DNA of 64,000 bases, taken from Hyphomicrobiales bacterium. Its GTDB lineage: Bacteria > Pseudomonadota > Alphaproteobacteria > Rhizobiales > Beijerinckiaceae. The notes under the pieces are model-generated. The model saw only the letters and a program-made list of their open reading frames with translations, did not search any database and was not told the origin of the DNA. The position numbers and the translations under genes are program-made. The stretch spans positions 23,088 through 87,087 of the forward strand of contig JAPLOU010000047.1 of NCBI GenBank assembly GCA_026400535.1. The letters are read 5' to 3'. The first letter of the stretch is position 1, and each line of letters begins with the position of its first letter. Of this stretch, positions 9,481 to 21,141 are shown one piece after another.

Positions 9481-10677
9481 TCAGACCGGCAAACAGGCCG
9501 GCCCGATCGGCTCGAAGCTCTTGTAGGTCAGAATGAACTCCTGGTGGGCCAGCGCTTCCGAACGCGTGCGCCTGTGCCGTCCAAGGTCGAGCACCAGATC
9601 GCGGATGGCGGCGCCAACCTGGTCGAGCGTGGCCCGCCCCTCGAGAATGGCTCCCGCGTCGATATCCATGTCGTCTTCCATGCGCCGGAAGGTCTCCGGA
9701 TTGGCGCATATCTTCACCACCGGCGAAATCGCTGATCCCACAACCGAGCCGCGGCCGGTTACGAACAGGACCGCGTGCGCGCCACAGGCGATCAACTCGG
9801 CGATCTCCGCATTGTCGTTGATGTTGGGAAAGCCGAACCGGACCTCACCATCCGGCACCACATCCAGCAGGTAGAGCCCTCCGCGTGGCGGGATATCGCC
9901 TGGCTTGATCAGCCCGGAGATCGGCGACGCGCCCGACTTGGCATAGGCGCCCATCGACTTCTCCTCGATGGTGCTGAGCCCGCCATCGGCATTGCCCGCC
10001 GCGAACGAGCCATAGCCGAGCGTGGCGTAGTAACGGGCAGCCTTGGTGACGCTGGCCTGCAATTCGACACCGAGGTCCGGTGTCACGGCCCGGGCCGCCA
10101 TGATGTGCTCGCAGCCGATCAACTCGCCGGTTTCCTCGAAGATGCAGGCGGCGCCATCCGCGATCAGCAGGTCGAACGCCCGTCCGGCGGCAGGATTGCC
10201 GGTGATCCCCGAAGTGCCGTCGGATCCGCCGCAGACCGTGCCCACGACCAGTTCGCAAACCGCCATCGGAACCGTCTCGGCCTCATCCAGCAACAGCCGC
10301 TGCTCGGAGACAAAATCCCGCCCCTCCGCGATCGACTTGCGCGTGCCGCCCGCAGCCTGGATCACCAGCGTCTTCACGGGACGCCCTGACGCACGCACCG
10401 CCCGCTCAAGCCCATGTTTGTTGAAGCTTTCGCACCCCAGCGAGACCAGCAGGACAGCACCCACATTCGGATGGGTGCACAACCGCTCCATCATCGTTTC
10501 CGCATAGGCATTCGGATAGCAGCCGGGAAACCCGATGACATGTACATCGGCCTCGCGGAACGGAATCGCGATCTCGCGCGCCACGTGGTGGGCACATTCG
10601 ACCAGATAACCGACAACGACCGTGTTGCGGATGCCCTTGCGGCCATCGGATCTGGGATAGCCCCGCATGGGAATCAT
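9481..10677 (-). CDS. UxaA-family dehydratase, large subunit
   Basis: A 398-residue protein of the altronate / galactarate dehydratase C-terminal family. These enzymes remove water from sugar acids, or bisulfite in the related sulfolactate lyase SuyB. Conserved segments are GYPRSDGRKGIRN at the N-terminus, FPGCYPN, LLVSLGCES, VIQAAGGT and VCGGSDGTSGITGNPAAG in the middle. The start overlaps the small-subunit stop by four bases (ATGA), so the two are coupled. No sugar-acid transporter, kinase or regulator is adjacent, so the substrate is not fixed; altronate-like acids and sulfolactate are both possible. Confidence 0.8.
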   Translation of the reverse strand: MIPMRGYPRSDGRKGIRNTVVVGYLVECAHHVAREIAIPFREADVHVIGFPGCYPNAYAETMMERLCTHPNVGAVLLVSLGCESFNKHGLERAVRASGRPVKTLVIQAAGGTRKSIAEGRDFVSEQRLLLDEAETVPMAVCELVVGTVCGGSDGTSGITGNPAAGRAFDLLIADGAACIFEETGELIGCEHIMAARAVTPDLGVELQASVTKAARYYATLGYGSFAAGNADGGLSTIEEKSMGAYAKSGASPISGLIKPGDIPPRGGLYLLDVVPDGEVRFGFPNINDNAEIAELIACGAHAVLFVTGRGSVVGSAISPVVKICANPETFRRMEDDMDIDAGAILEGRATLDQVGAAIRDLVLDLGRHRRTRSEALAHQEFILTYKSFEPIGPACLPV

Positions 10678-11000
10678 GCCCCGCTCCCCTGTTCTGCCGT
10701 GAGATGGTAGGTCGGCGTGTAGTCGCTGCGCACATTGTGCACATGAACATGCTCGCCGGGCGCAATCGCCTGCGTGGCGATCCCGATCGGTGCGCCGTAC
10801 TTGATGATTTTCTCACCGGAAGCAATGGCGCGGCGCGCAAGCTTGTGCCCGATCGGCAGGTCAGTGGCCGAGACAGCCGGAACGCCTTCGATCAGCACCG
10901 CTTCGCCCGCCGCGATGCGCTGCCTGGCCACCAGGACATTGTCGCTCGCACCAAGCAACAGCAAACGTCCATCGCTGACCGCGCCCTCCGAATCCGCCAT
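10674..11000 (-). CDS. UxaA-family dehydratase, small SAF-domain subunit
   Basis: A 108-residue SAF-domain protein, the separate N-terminal part of a UxaA-type dehydratase. Visible features are LLLGASDNVLVARQRIAAGE, LPIGHKLARRAIASGEKIIKYG and the ending HVHNVRSDY with the conserved His-Asn. In single-chain altronate dehydratases this domain is fused to the large part; here it is a separate gene with an ATGA overlap. I chose the ATG at 11000 (MADSEGAVS); an in-frame start at 11036 would add 12 residues. Confidence 0.78.
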   Translation of the reverse strand: MADSEGAVSDGRLLLLGASDNVLVARQRIAAGEAVLIEGVPAVSATDLPIGHKLARRAIASGEKIIKYGAPIGIATQAIAPGEHVHVHNVRSDYTPTYHLTAEQGSGA

Positions 11001-11036
11001 GTCAGGCCCCACGCTTATCGGCGCGCATGAGTCCAT

Positions 11037-11492
11037 TCGACATCGGCATTTCCCCTCAGGCTCTCATTCTGAAGCTATGGTGACCGCTTCGCATTCCGAT
11101 TGCAACTGCCCGGGAAGCGCTTGGCCCTTCACCTGCTCCAGCCGCCCGCCGTCACCATTCGGTGGTCTTGGGCAAAGACCGTTGATCCGTGGACAGGCGC
11201 GCCTGTGTTTGGACCCAGCGGGCAAGCAGGCAACCATCGCCTCGCCCGGACAAGAAGCGATGCTGCAGGAACGTCTTCCCTGGAGAATCCATGACCACAC
11301 AGAACGATGCGACGGCACCCGGAAGAAAACACATATCACACGGAAAAACCCCCATTGATGCGCGAGGCATGCAGTTGAGGGGTTATCGTGGGTTGGCGCC
11401 GAAAGCGTGAGCTGGGCGGGTGACGCCTAACCGATTGGGTCAAAGCCCATAGGCTGCACCCGAAGCGCAGCGTTGTGTCGTCGAGGCTGATT
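11037..11492. other. gene-poor accessory stretch with one possible micro-ORF
   Basis: About 455 bases without a convincing gene. The only item worth naming is a possible 39-residue ORF at 11291-11410 on the plus strand (MTTQNDATAPGRKHISHGK and onward, ending GLAPKA), with a GGAGA about eight bases upstream. I do not recognise it. The rest shows no homology I can name and may be remnant sequence next to the decayed AbiEii gene. Confidence 0.3.
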
Positions 11493-12086
11493 TCAGGAAT
11501 TTGCTCTGGAATACTCCTGACGGCAGTCAGGATCATCTCCCTGCGTGGCGTCGGTCAGCTGCCACGCCGCGTTGATGTCCTGAAACCACGTGAGCGCCTT
11601 GACCGTCGTCATCGTGGGCACGCTCGAGCCGAAAAGCGCAAGACGCCCTCCCAGAGCATGAGCAAGATCCATTCCGTACGCGAGCATCTCGGCGATATCT
11701 TGATCGTGCTTGTCCGCGGCGCGGTCGTGAATGACCTTCAGCTTGTGCGCCAGAAGATCATCAAGCGATGCCACGCAGGTCACGTCGTCGTCGATTTTTT
11801 CCGGCTGTAGCGCGACACGCCCGGCCTTCACGCCACCGAAGAACGGCACCGTCACCGTCGAGTGATCGACGGTGACCAGAATCGTGAAAGTGTCCATATC
11901 AGACTGAATGACCTCAGCCTGCGGCAAGACGGACGTCTCGGCCTTCAAGCGGTCCTTCCGGGCGTCCGGCAGCGGTTCGTCGGAAAAGAAGGCGAAGTCG
12001 ACCGACTCGCGATGGCCCAAGCGCAGAGCGATCGCCGTTCAGCCCTACAGGAAGAAGTCGCCTGGAAGCTCGCGCAGGTGCGGCCA
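11493..12086 (-). pseudogene. decayed AbiEii/AbiGii-type nucleotidyltransferase toxin
   Basis: The reading frame from 12086 down gives WPHLRELPGDFFL, then stop, G, stop, then TAIALRLGHRESVDFAFFS. This is the AbiEii nucleotidyltransferase signature in which LAGGTA should follow FFL, but the Ala and second Gly codons have become TAG (12047-12045) and TGA (12041-12039). Downstream the frame stays open for 175 codons, including SLDDLLAHKLKVIHDRAADKHDQDIAEML, a typical family segment. Known members pair with an AbiEi antitoxin in type IV toxin-antitoxin or phage-defence systems. No antitoxin gene is visible next to it. The nonsense pair lies in the nucleotide-binding motif, so the product should be dead. 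Confidence 0.75.
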
Positions 12087-12286
12087 TGAAGACCGCTGCG
12101 CTGACGGTGACACATCGAGCCTTGGCCTCACGGAACTCGGTTTTCGAACCGTGCTCGGGGAGCCGACGGCTCAGCCTGAAGGCCAAAGCGGGCATGCCAA
12201 CAGGCGAGCGATTTCGCGGAGACGCTCCCAGGCGGCGGATCGTCCAGAACGTGAGCGATCGCTTCGGCCCCGACGAGACGCCGCGC

Positions 12287-12535
12287 TCAATCCCATCTCT
12301 CGGTCAGGGGTCCGAACATGCGGGCCCTCATGCAGATGTCGAGGGTCTCCTGCGGCACGGGCCGGACACCGCCACCCATGGCGGCCGTGCAGCTGCTCCG
12401 CGCCTGCGTTTCGGTATAGGAATTGCCCACCGGCGCGAGCCCCGCATCAGGCCCATTGCCCGCCGTCTGGCACCCGCCAAGCGTCAGCGCGGCAAGACCT
12501 GCAAAAACGCCACCCAGCAACAGTCGCACCGGCAT
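12287..12535 (-). CDS. small lipoprotein
   Basis: An 82-residue predicted lipoprotein. The N-terminus MPVRLLLGGVFAGLAALTLGGCQ has a hydrophobic core and a lipobox ending at LGGC near residue 22. The mature part has two more cysteines (SSCTAAMGG and LDICMRAR) that could form a disulfide. I chose the ATG at 12535 because it puts the signal at the N-terminus; the frame stays open far upstream with no sensible protein. No family assigned. It sits alone between the decayed AbiEii gene and IS remnants. Confidence 0.6.
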   Translation of the reverse strand: MPVRLLLGGVFAGLAALTLGGCQTAGNGPDAGLAPVGNSYTETQARSSCTAAMGGGVRPVPQETLDICMRARMFGPLTERWD

Positions 12536-12794
12536 CTCCCACATCAAAGGTTCCAAGGTTCTCACGCGAAGGCGCGCGTGAAAGTCCTCGTGTGGACTTG
12601 TCTGAACGCGTTGCCAACGCGTCCTGTTCCACGAATGCGTGTTGCCGCCTTCCCGAGCCATCATCGGCGGGCCAACCATGACAGTTGGGAGTGAACCTGC
12701 CGGACAGGCGACGCACTCAGCGGGTGAACTGTTACAAGCTATAGCACGGCAACGTCTTGGCATACTGCCTTGCCTTGACCCAGTTACCCTCAAC
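12536..12794. other. gene-free intergenic stretch
   Basis: About 260 bases between the lipoprotein start and a REP copy. I see no gene, terminator or repeat here beyond a plausible upstream region for the lipoprotein. Confidence 0.5.
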
Positions 12795-12816
12795 CTGAGC
12801 CTGTCAAAGGATGAGG
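12795..12816 (+). repeat. single REP-like element
   Basis: CTGAGCCTGTCAAAGGATGA at 12795-12814, continuing to 12816, is a close copy of the REP motif seen as an inverted pair at 4298-4403. It lies about 20 bases from the point where the broken IS110 transposase loses similarity, so it may mark the truncation junction. Confidence 0.6.
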
Positions 12817-12834
12817 GGAGCGACTGTCTTGTCA

Positions 12835-13449
12835 GTCAAGCGATTTCCTTGCCAATGCCCGGCACGGAGGCGAGCGGATCCTTCTTCTCGCATCAGACAG
12901 GAGAGCCGCGCACCGCGTCGTCGATGTCGCCGTCAATGACGGCCAACTCCTTCTCCACCGCCTTGACCAGCCGCTGGACAATCTTGGCGATGCGGGCGGG
13001 GGCTCGCATCTCACGCTGGCGTTCGGCCCCGATCATGCGACGATCTGCCTCCGGCGGGCCACCAGGTCGGCCAGAAGCCGGGTCTCCTTGTCGCGCAACG
13101 GCCTGATCACGGGGGGGGCCGTTGCCTCGAGGAAGTGCGCGATGACGGCAGCATCAATCGGGTCGGTCTTGGTCCGCTTGCCGAGCGCGTTGGCAAAGGA
13201 ACGCACCTGCGCCGGATTGAGCCCCACCACCGGCAGACCAGGGCCGGCAAGGCCCGCCGCCAACCACTCTGTCGCGCCGCCTATCGCCTCGACCGCAACG
13301 GCCTTAAGGTTAAGCCGGATCAACTGCCCGATCGGGCTGGCAATCCCGTCGCCATCCCGAGTGACCCAAAACACGCTCACGCCCGGACGCACGTGCACGT
13401 CCAGACGATCCTTGGACACATCGATGCCAACAACAACGGTGGCGTCCAT
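12835..13449 (-). mobile_element. IS110-family transposase remnant (N-terminal half, broken)
   Basis: The start at 13449 gives MDATVVVGIDVSKDRLDVHV, the DEDD-type N-terminal domain of IS110 transposases. VVGLNPAQVRSFANALGKRTKTDPIDA and FLEATAPPVIRPL follow. At about 13034 a one-base shift is needed to pass from RRRQIVA into AERQREMRAPARIAKIVQRL. A further in-frame TGA replaces the Trp in GSPVWREK, and similarity stops after SVPGIGKEIA near 12835. The C-terminal Transposase_20 part with its catalytic serine is mostly missing. This is a dead fragment, and no full copy is present in the window. Confidence 0.85.
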
Positions 13450-13729
13450 CTCATCCCATCCTTGCGCAAGCGGGATCCGCTTCGAGCGGCCCATGCGACT
13501 GTTCGGGGTCGATGGACTGGCGGGCGAACACCCTTGCTCCACTGCGGCTTTGTGTCCCTCGAGGGTCTCGGTCTTCCGCCTGCCACCGCAACCATGAGTG
13601 TATCGGATGCGAGGGGATTGAAGTTGCAAGCAAAGTGGTCTTCCATGAAGTGTCGCGTCATCATGCGACGATCGACGCCTCGACATACGCCAGACGGCTG
13701 GCAGCCTGCCGAGCAGGCAAGCCATCTGT
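13450..13729. other. gene-free stretch upstream of the IS110 remnant
   Basis: About 280 bases between the IS110 start codon and the uvrB stop. It probably includes the left end of the former IS110 element, but IS110 ends lack clear inverted repeats and no boundary can be fixed. Nothing else was recognised. Confidence 0.45.
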
Positions 13730-16528
<2,799 letters not shown>

Positions 16529-16571
16529 GAGGTAGATATGGGCCAAGTCTGGGGCAGATGCGAGGGGGTCC

Positions 16572-16600
16572 TTGTGCTGCCATCGGCAGGACCGCTATGC
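16572..16600 (+). promoter_or_regulatory. candidate aroA promoter
   Basis: TTGTGC at 16572-16577 and CTATGC at 16595-16600 are separated by 17 bases, about 30 bases before the aroA ATG. Plausible sigma-70-type promoter in the short uvrB-aroA divergent gap. Confidence 0.42.
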
Positions 16601-16631
16601 AGGCGCGAACATCTCGTCGAATGGCAAACCC

Positions 16632-17921
16632 ATGTCCTCAACGCGTCCCCATTCCGTCAGGCTTGAGCCGGTCCGCGCGCCCTTGCGCGGGAGGCTGACC
16701 TTGCCGGGCTCGAAGTCGATCACCAACCGCGCCCTGCTGCTGGCGGCGCTGGCGAAGGGGACCAGCCGACTGACCGGCGCACTCAAGAGTGACGATACGG
16801 CCCGCATGGCGGAGGCGCTGGTGGCCATGGGCGTCGGCATCGCCGAGCCGGACGCCACCAGCTTCGTCGTCACGGCGAGCGGCAGGCTTGCGGCGCCCGC
16901 CGCGCCGCTGTTCCTGGGCAATGCCGGCACGGCGACGCGCTTCCTGACTGCCGCCGCGGCGCTGGTCGACGGCCCGGTGGTGGTCGATGGCGACGCCAAC
17001 ATGCGCAAGCGCCCGATCCGGCCGCTTGTGACGGCGCTGGCCAGACTTGGCGTCATAGCCGAAGCCGCAACCGGTTGTCCGCCTGTGACCGTGCACGGCA
17101 CCGGCCAGATCAGCGGCAGCCGCGTGACCATCGATGCCGGGCTGTCGAGCCAGTATGTTTCGGCGCTGCTGATGCTGGCAGCGTGCGGCGCCGGCGACAT
17201 TGAGGTGGCACTGACGGGGGACCATATCGGCGCGCGCGGCTATGTCGATCTGACGGTGGCCGCGATGGAGACCTTTGGCGCACATGTCGTCCAGCCGTCG
17301 CCAGGGCTGTGGCGTGTAGGTGCAACCGGCTACCGGGCCCATGACATGGCGATCGAGCCCGATGCCTCGGCCGCCACCTATCTGTGGGCGGCTGAGCGGA
17401 TCACCGGCGGTGCGATCGACCTCGGCACACCTGCCGGGGCCTTCACCCAGCCGGACGCGAAGGCTCATGCCATGATCAGCGCCTGGCCGCAGATGCCCGA
17501 CACCATCGAGGGCTCGCAGATGCAGGATGCGATCCCGACGCTGGCCGTCATCGCCGCATTCAACCAAACGCCCGTGCGCTTCACCGGCATCGCAAACCTG
17601 CGCGTCAAGGAATGCGACCGCATTAGCGCCCTGTCGCAGGGATTGAACCGGATCAAGCCCGGCCTCGCGGTCGAAGATGGCGACAATCTGGTGATCCGGC
17701 CGGGTCACGGCATGATCGGGCAAACCTGCCCTGCCGAGATCGATACCCGTGACGACCACCGCATCGCCATGAGCTTCGCGCTTGCCGGACTGCTGGTTGG
17801 CGGCATCGACATTCTCGACCCCGCCTGCGTCGCCAAGACCTATCCGGGATACTGGGACGATCTGGCAACACTCGGCGTCGGGATGCGCTTCAGACAGACC
17901 GCAACCCTGTCACAGACATGA
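16632..17921 (+). CDS. aroA: 3-phosphoshikimate 1-carboxyvinyltransferase (EPSP synthase)
   Basis: A 429-residue enzyme of the shikimate pathway that transfers the enolpyruvyl group of PEP to shikimate-3-phosphate. Signatures are LPGSKSITNRALLLAALAKG near the N-terminus, LFLGNAGTATRFLTAAAA, RPIRPLVTAL, and RVKECDRISA and DDHRIAMSFALAGL in the C-terminal half. The LGNAGTA motif has Ala where many class I enzymes have Gly-Thr-Ala variants; residues here are a class II-like set (RPLVTAL, NAGTA), but the class call is tentative. I chose the ATG at 16632 (MSSTRPHSV). The stop overlaps the next ORF by four bases. Confidence 0.95.
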   Translation: MSSTRPHSVRLEPVRAPLRGRLTLPGSKSITNRALLLAALAKGTSRLTGALKSDDTARMAEALVAMGVGIAEPDATSFVVTASGRLAAPAAPLFLGNAGTATRFLTAAAALVDGPVVVDGDANMRKRPIRPLVTALARLGVIAEAATGCPPVTVHGTGQISGSRVTIDAGLSSQYVSALLMLAACGAGDIEVALTGDHIGARGYVDLTVAAMETFGAHVVQPSPGLWRVGATGYRAHDMAIEPDASAATYLWAAERITGGAIDLGTPAGAFTQPDAKAHAMISAWPQMPDTIEGSQMQDAIPTLAVIAAFNQTPVRFTGIANLRVKECDRISALSQGLNRIKPGLAVEDGDNLVIRPGHGMIGQTCPAEIDTRDDHRIAMSFALAGLLVGGIDILDPACVAKTYPGYWDDLATLGVGMRFRQTATLSQT

Positions 17922-18403
17922 CACCAGCGCGCGCCATCATGCCATCCATGACAGCTCCCTTGGCGTCCGTTGTCCGTGCCCTTCTGGTCAGCGCGCTGCT
18001 GGCCGGCAGCGCACTCGCGGCCGGGCCCGAGACGTCGACGCTCGATCAGGACCCCGACTATCGCGATGGTGTTGCGGCCATCAATGCCAAGGATTACGAG
18101 AAGGCCCTGTTCATCTTCCATCGGCTCCAGCCGGAGCGGGCCGCAGCCCCCGAAGTGGCCAACTGGCTCGGCTTCGCCTACCGTAAGCTCAAGCGCTATC
18201 CGGAGTCTAAGCGCTGGTATGACCAGTCGCTGATGCTCGACCCGAATTATCTGCCGGCGCTGGAATATCAGGGCGAATGGTTCATCGAGACCGGCGACAT
18301 GGTCTCAGCCAAGACAAACCTCGCAAAGCTCGAACGGCTTTGCGGCAAGTGCCACGAGTGGCAGGACCTCCACGAGAGCATCCGCAAGGCCGAAGGCAAG
18401 TAA
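17918..18403 (+). CDS. exported TPR-like protein
   Basis: A 161-residue protein with an N-terminal signal (VRALLVSALLAGSALAAG). Tetratricopeptide-like helices follow: DGVAAINAKDYEKALFIFHRL, VANWLGFAYRKLKRYPESKRWY and LPALEYQGEWFIETGD. A conserved CGKCHEW pair of cysteines occurs near the C-terminus. The ATG overlaps the aroA stop (ATGA). Starts at 17939 or 17948 would give a more standard signal peptide. TPR proteins mediate protein contacts, and no specific role can be read here. The CxxCH string resembles a heme c motif, but a single one in this context may be coincidental. Confidence 0.65.
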   Translation: MTPARAIMPSMTAPLASVVRALLVSALLAGSALAAGPETSTLDQDPDYRDGVAAINAKDYEKALFIFHRLQPERAAAPEVANWLGFAYRKLKRYPESKRWYDQSLMLDPNYLPALEYQGEWFIETGDMVSAKTNLAKLERLCGKCHEWQDLHESIRKAEGK

Positions 18404-18410
18404 GCCCGCC

Positions 18411-18683
18411 TCAGGCCTCTGGAACGCTCTCAGTCGGAAGCGTCGACTCTATCCGGGCCACTTCCTGCAACGTGTCGATGCGCGGCGCGCCACCAATCAC
18501 GGCAACGGCGAAGATCACCGCACCGAGCCCGAGCCGCGCCAGCATCATGGCGTAGCGCTGGGCATGATCAAGGGACTTGAAACGCTCCCATTCGGAGCGG
18601 TCATCGAACGGCTCGCCGCCAAGTGTGGCGGCAACGCGAAACTCTGTACGTTCGTCAGTCATCTCGGCCACCCCATCTGACAT
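18411..18683 (-). CDS. small membrane protein, unknown
   Basis: A 90-residue protein with a soluble N-terminal half (TEFRVAATLGGEPFDDRSEWERFKSLDHAQRYA) and one hydrophobic segment (MMLARLGLGAVIFAVAVIGG) near residue 55. It ends in a polar tail. I do not recognise a family. Starts at 18683 and 18662 are both possible. It converges on the TPR gene and lies downstream of leuB on the same strand. Confidence 0.5.
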   Translation of the reverse strand: MSDGVAEMTDERTEFRVAATLGGEPFDDRSEWERFKSLDHAQRYAMMLARLGLGAVIFAVAVIGGAPRIDTLQEVARIESTLPTESVPEA

Positions 18684-18746
18684 CATTGGTAGATCTACGA
18701 AGGCGATCTGGTGATGGATCACTCCGCTGGGACGTGGCGTCGCGCC

Positions 18747-19853
18747 TCAACTCCTGGCATCGAGCGCCTTGAGGATAGCATCGCCCATGCCCGCCGTGCC
18801 GACCGTATTGACGCCAGGCCCGGCGATGTCGCGGGTCCGGACGCCGCTGGCGAGAACATCTGCAATCGCGCCATCCAGCAGGTCGGCGGCCTCCGCAAGG
18901 CCGAACGAATAGCGCAAGGCCATCCCGAAGGAGCCGATCATCGCGATCGGGTTGGCGAGGCCCTTGCCGGCAATATCGGGGGCCGAGCCATGGACCGGCT
19001 CATAAAGCGACTTGCGCGCGCCGCTCTTCGCATCCGGCGCGCCCAGCGAGGCGGACGGCAGCATGCCGAGCGAGCCGGTCAGCATCGCAGCCACGTCGGA
19101 GAGGATGTCACCGAACAGGTTGTCGCAGACGATGACGTCGTACTGCTTCGGCCAGCGGACAAGCTGCATGGCGCAGTTGTCGGCGAGGACATGCTCGAGC
19201 TCGACATCGGGGTATTCCTTGCCGATCTCGGTGACGACCTGCTTCCACAGCACGCCCGAACGCATGACATTGTGCTTCTCGGCGGATGCAACCCTGTTGC
19301 GGCGGGTGCGGGCCAGATCAAAAGCCACGCGCGTGATGCGGTCGATCTCGCCGGTGGTATAGACCTGCGTGTCGACGGCGCGCTTCTGGCCGTTTTCAAG
19401 TGTGACGATTTCCTTCGGCTCGCCGAAATAGACGCCGCCGGTGAGCTCGCGGACGATCAGGATGTCGAGGCCTTCGATGTTCTCGCGCTTGAGCGACGAG
19501 GCGTCCGCGAGGGCCGGATAACAGATGGCAGGACGCAGGTTTGCGAAGAGCTTGAGGTCCTTGCGCAGGCGCAGCAGGCCAGCTTCTGGCCGGTGCTCGT
19601 AAGGAACGCCGGCCCAGTTCGGTCCGCCGACCGCACCAAACAGAACGGCATCGGCGGCATGGGCACGCTTCATGGCGTCTTCGGAAATCGCAACCCCATG
19701 GGCGTCATAGGCGGAGCCACCAACCAGATCGCGCTCGGTCTCGAAGCGCGCGATGCCGCGCTTGCCGAACCAGCCGACCACACGTTCGACCTGGGTGGCC
19801 ACTTCGGGGCCGATGCCGTCGCCGGGCAGGATGAGCAGATTGTGCGAGGCCAT
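18747..19853 (-). CDS. leuB: 3-isopropylmalate dehydrogenase
   Basis: A 368-residue NAD-dependent enzyme of leucine synthesis, oxidising 3-isopropylmalate to the keto acid. Family features are [13 protein letters not shown] at the N-terminus, [30 protein letters not shown] and the metal-binding signature [30 protein letters not shown] lies in the nucleotide-binding region. Length and all segments are complete. The upstream gap holds a perfect 14-base palindrome and the divergent thi riboswitch. Confidence 0.96.
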   Translation of the reverse strand: MASHNLLILPGDGIGPEVATQVERVVGWFGKRGIARFETERDLVGGSAYDAHGVAISEDAMKRAHAADAVLFGAVGGPNWAGVPYEHRPEAGLLRLRKDLKLFANLRPAICYPALADASSLKRENIEGLDILIVRELTGGVYFGEPKEIVTLENGQKRAVDTQVYTTGEIDRITRVAFDLARTRRNRVASAEKHNVMRSGVLWKQVVTEIGKEYPDVELEHVLADNCAMQLVRWPKQYDVIVCDNLFGDILSDVAAMLTGSLGMLPSASLGAPDAKSGARKSLYEPVHGSAPDIAGKGLANPIAMIGSFGMALRYSFGLAEAADLLDGAIADVLASGVRTRDIAGPGVNTVGTAGMGDAILKALDARS

Positions 19854-19935
19854 GCTGGGCTCCTTCGGATCGGCATTGTGAGCGATATGCGTCCGTGCGT
19901 CTTAACCGCAAATCCGGAGCGCGCAAGCGGCCCTT

Positions 19936-19949
19936 GCACGCATGCGTGC
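19936..19949. promoter_or_regulatory. 14-base perfect palindrome in the leuB-thiB gap
   Basis: GCACGCATGCGTGC reads the same on both strands. It lies 83 bases upstream of the leuB start and about 20 bases before the TPP riboswitch. It could be an operator, but no regulator is adjacent and the assignment is speculative. Confidence 0.3.
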
Positions 19950-19969
19950 CATGGCCTATGGTCCAGGTT

Positions 19970-20061
19970 GTCTCTCGGGGTGCTCGCAAACGAGCTGAGA
20001 GGCGGCTGCGACCGTCGCCAACCCGTCGAACCTGATCCGGGTCATGCCGGCGGAGGGATTG
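19970..20061 (+). ncRNA. TPP riboswitch (THI element)
   Basis: The conserved THI-box segments are present in order: GAGCTGAGAGGCGGC near 19992-20006, the ACCC stretch at 20021, then GAACCTGATCCGGGTCATGC near 20028-20047 and GCGGAGGGA at the 3' side. They match the pyrimidine- and pyrophosphate-sensing helices of thiamine pyrophosphate riboswitches. It lies about 80 bases before the thiB start, so thiBPQ expression should fall when TPP is plentiful. No clear terminator hairpin with a T-run follows, so control is more likely at translation (inference). Confidence 0.93.
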
Positions 20062-20139
20062 AGCGTGCAACGGATCTTCACAAATCCTGCATCTGTCTTT
20101 CGCCGCATGGGCCAGGTCTCAACCTTTCCGGAGTCCCCC

Positions 20140-21141
20140 ATGATGATCCTGCGTTGGATAATCGCAGCCTTCGCGCTGATTGTGTTCTCGCTGCCGAGCC
20201 TCGCCCAGACGAAGCCCGTCCTCACGGTGTACAGCTATTCCGGCTTCACCGGGAAATACGGGCCCGGGCCGAAGATCAAGGAACGCTTCGAGGCTGTCTG
20301 CAGCTGCACGCTGGAGTGGGTCGCGACGGAGAATTCCGGCGCGCTGCTTGGCCGGCTGCGCCTTGAAGGAGAAAACACCAGGGCTGACATCGCGCTTGGC
20401 CTCGACATCAACATCCTCGCCGAAGCGCGCGCCACCGGGCTGTTCATCCCTCATGGGCAGCCACTCGACGGGCTGGCCCTGGCCTGGAACGATGCCACCT
20501 TCCTGCCGTTCGACCATGGCCACATGGCCTTCATCTACAACGCCGACAAGCTGGCGCAGCCACCGAAATCGCTGAGGGAGCTTGTCGACAGCCCGAACGG
20601 TCCGCGCATCGTGCTGCAGGATCCGCGCACCTCCCAGCCCGGGCTGAGCTTCCTGCTCTGGATGCGCAAGGTCTACGGTGACAAGGCCGACGACGCCTGG
20701 GTCAGGCTCAAGCCGCGCATCGTCACGTTCACCAAGGGCTGGTCGGAGGCCTATGGCATGTTCCTCAAGGGCGAGGCCGACATGGTGCTGAGCTACACGA
20801 CTTCGCCAGCCTATCACATCAGTGCCGAGAAGAAGACCAACTTCAGGGCTGCCCCCTTCAACGAAGGCCACTATCTCTATGTTGAAACCGGCGCCCTGCT
20901 GCGGACAAGCAAGCAGCCGGAACTGGCGCGCCGGTTCATCGCCTTCATGCTGTCCGACGCCTTTCAGAGCGCGATCCCGGAAGGCAACTGGATGTATCCG
21001 GTGAAGACGCCCGCTGATGGCCTGCCGCCCTCCTTTGCTGACCTGATCAGGCCCACCGAGACCCTGGCCTTCACACCTGAGGAGGTCATGGCCAATCGCC
21101 GTGGCTTCATCGAAAGCTGGCAGAGCGCCATCAGCCGCTGA
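20140..21141 (+). CDS. thiB: thiamine ABC transporter, substrate-binding protein
   Basis: A 333-residue periplasmic protein that captures thiamine, TMP or TPP. The signal peptide is MMILRWIIAAFALIVFSLPSLAQ. The mature part begins KPVLTVYSYSGFTGKYGPGP, followed by DIALGLDIN, and GWSEAYGMFLKGEADMVLSYTTSPAYH, a ThiB signature. The C-terminal segment IPEGNWMYPV is also typical. I placed the start at 20140 because it begins the signal peptide. It sits downstream of a TPP riboswitch and overlaps thiP by one base. Confidence 0.94.
   Translation: MMILRWIIAAFALIVFSLPSLAQTKPVLTVYSYSGFTGKYGPGPKIKERFEAVCSCTLEWVATENSGALLGRLRLEGENTRADIALGLDINILAEARATGLFIPHGQPLDGLALAWNDATFLPFDHGHMAFIYNADKLAQPPKSLRELVDSPNGPRIVLQDPRTSQPGLSFLLWMRKVYGDKADDAWVRLKPRIVTFTKGWSEAYGMFLKGEADMVLSYTTSPAYHISAEKKTNFRAAPFNEGHYLYVETGALLRTSKQPELARRFIAFMLSDAFQSAIPEGNWMYPVKTPADGLPPSFADLIRPTETLAFTPEEVMANRRGFIESWQSAISR

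Noticed and set aside
18348..18365. CGKCH in the TPR protein as a heme c site
   Set aside because: A single CxxCH near the C-terminus of a TPR-like protein, without other cytochrome features, is more likely chance or a metal/disulfide pair.
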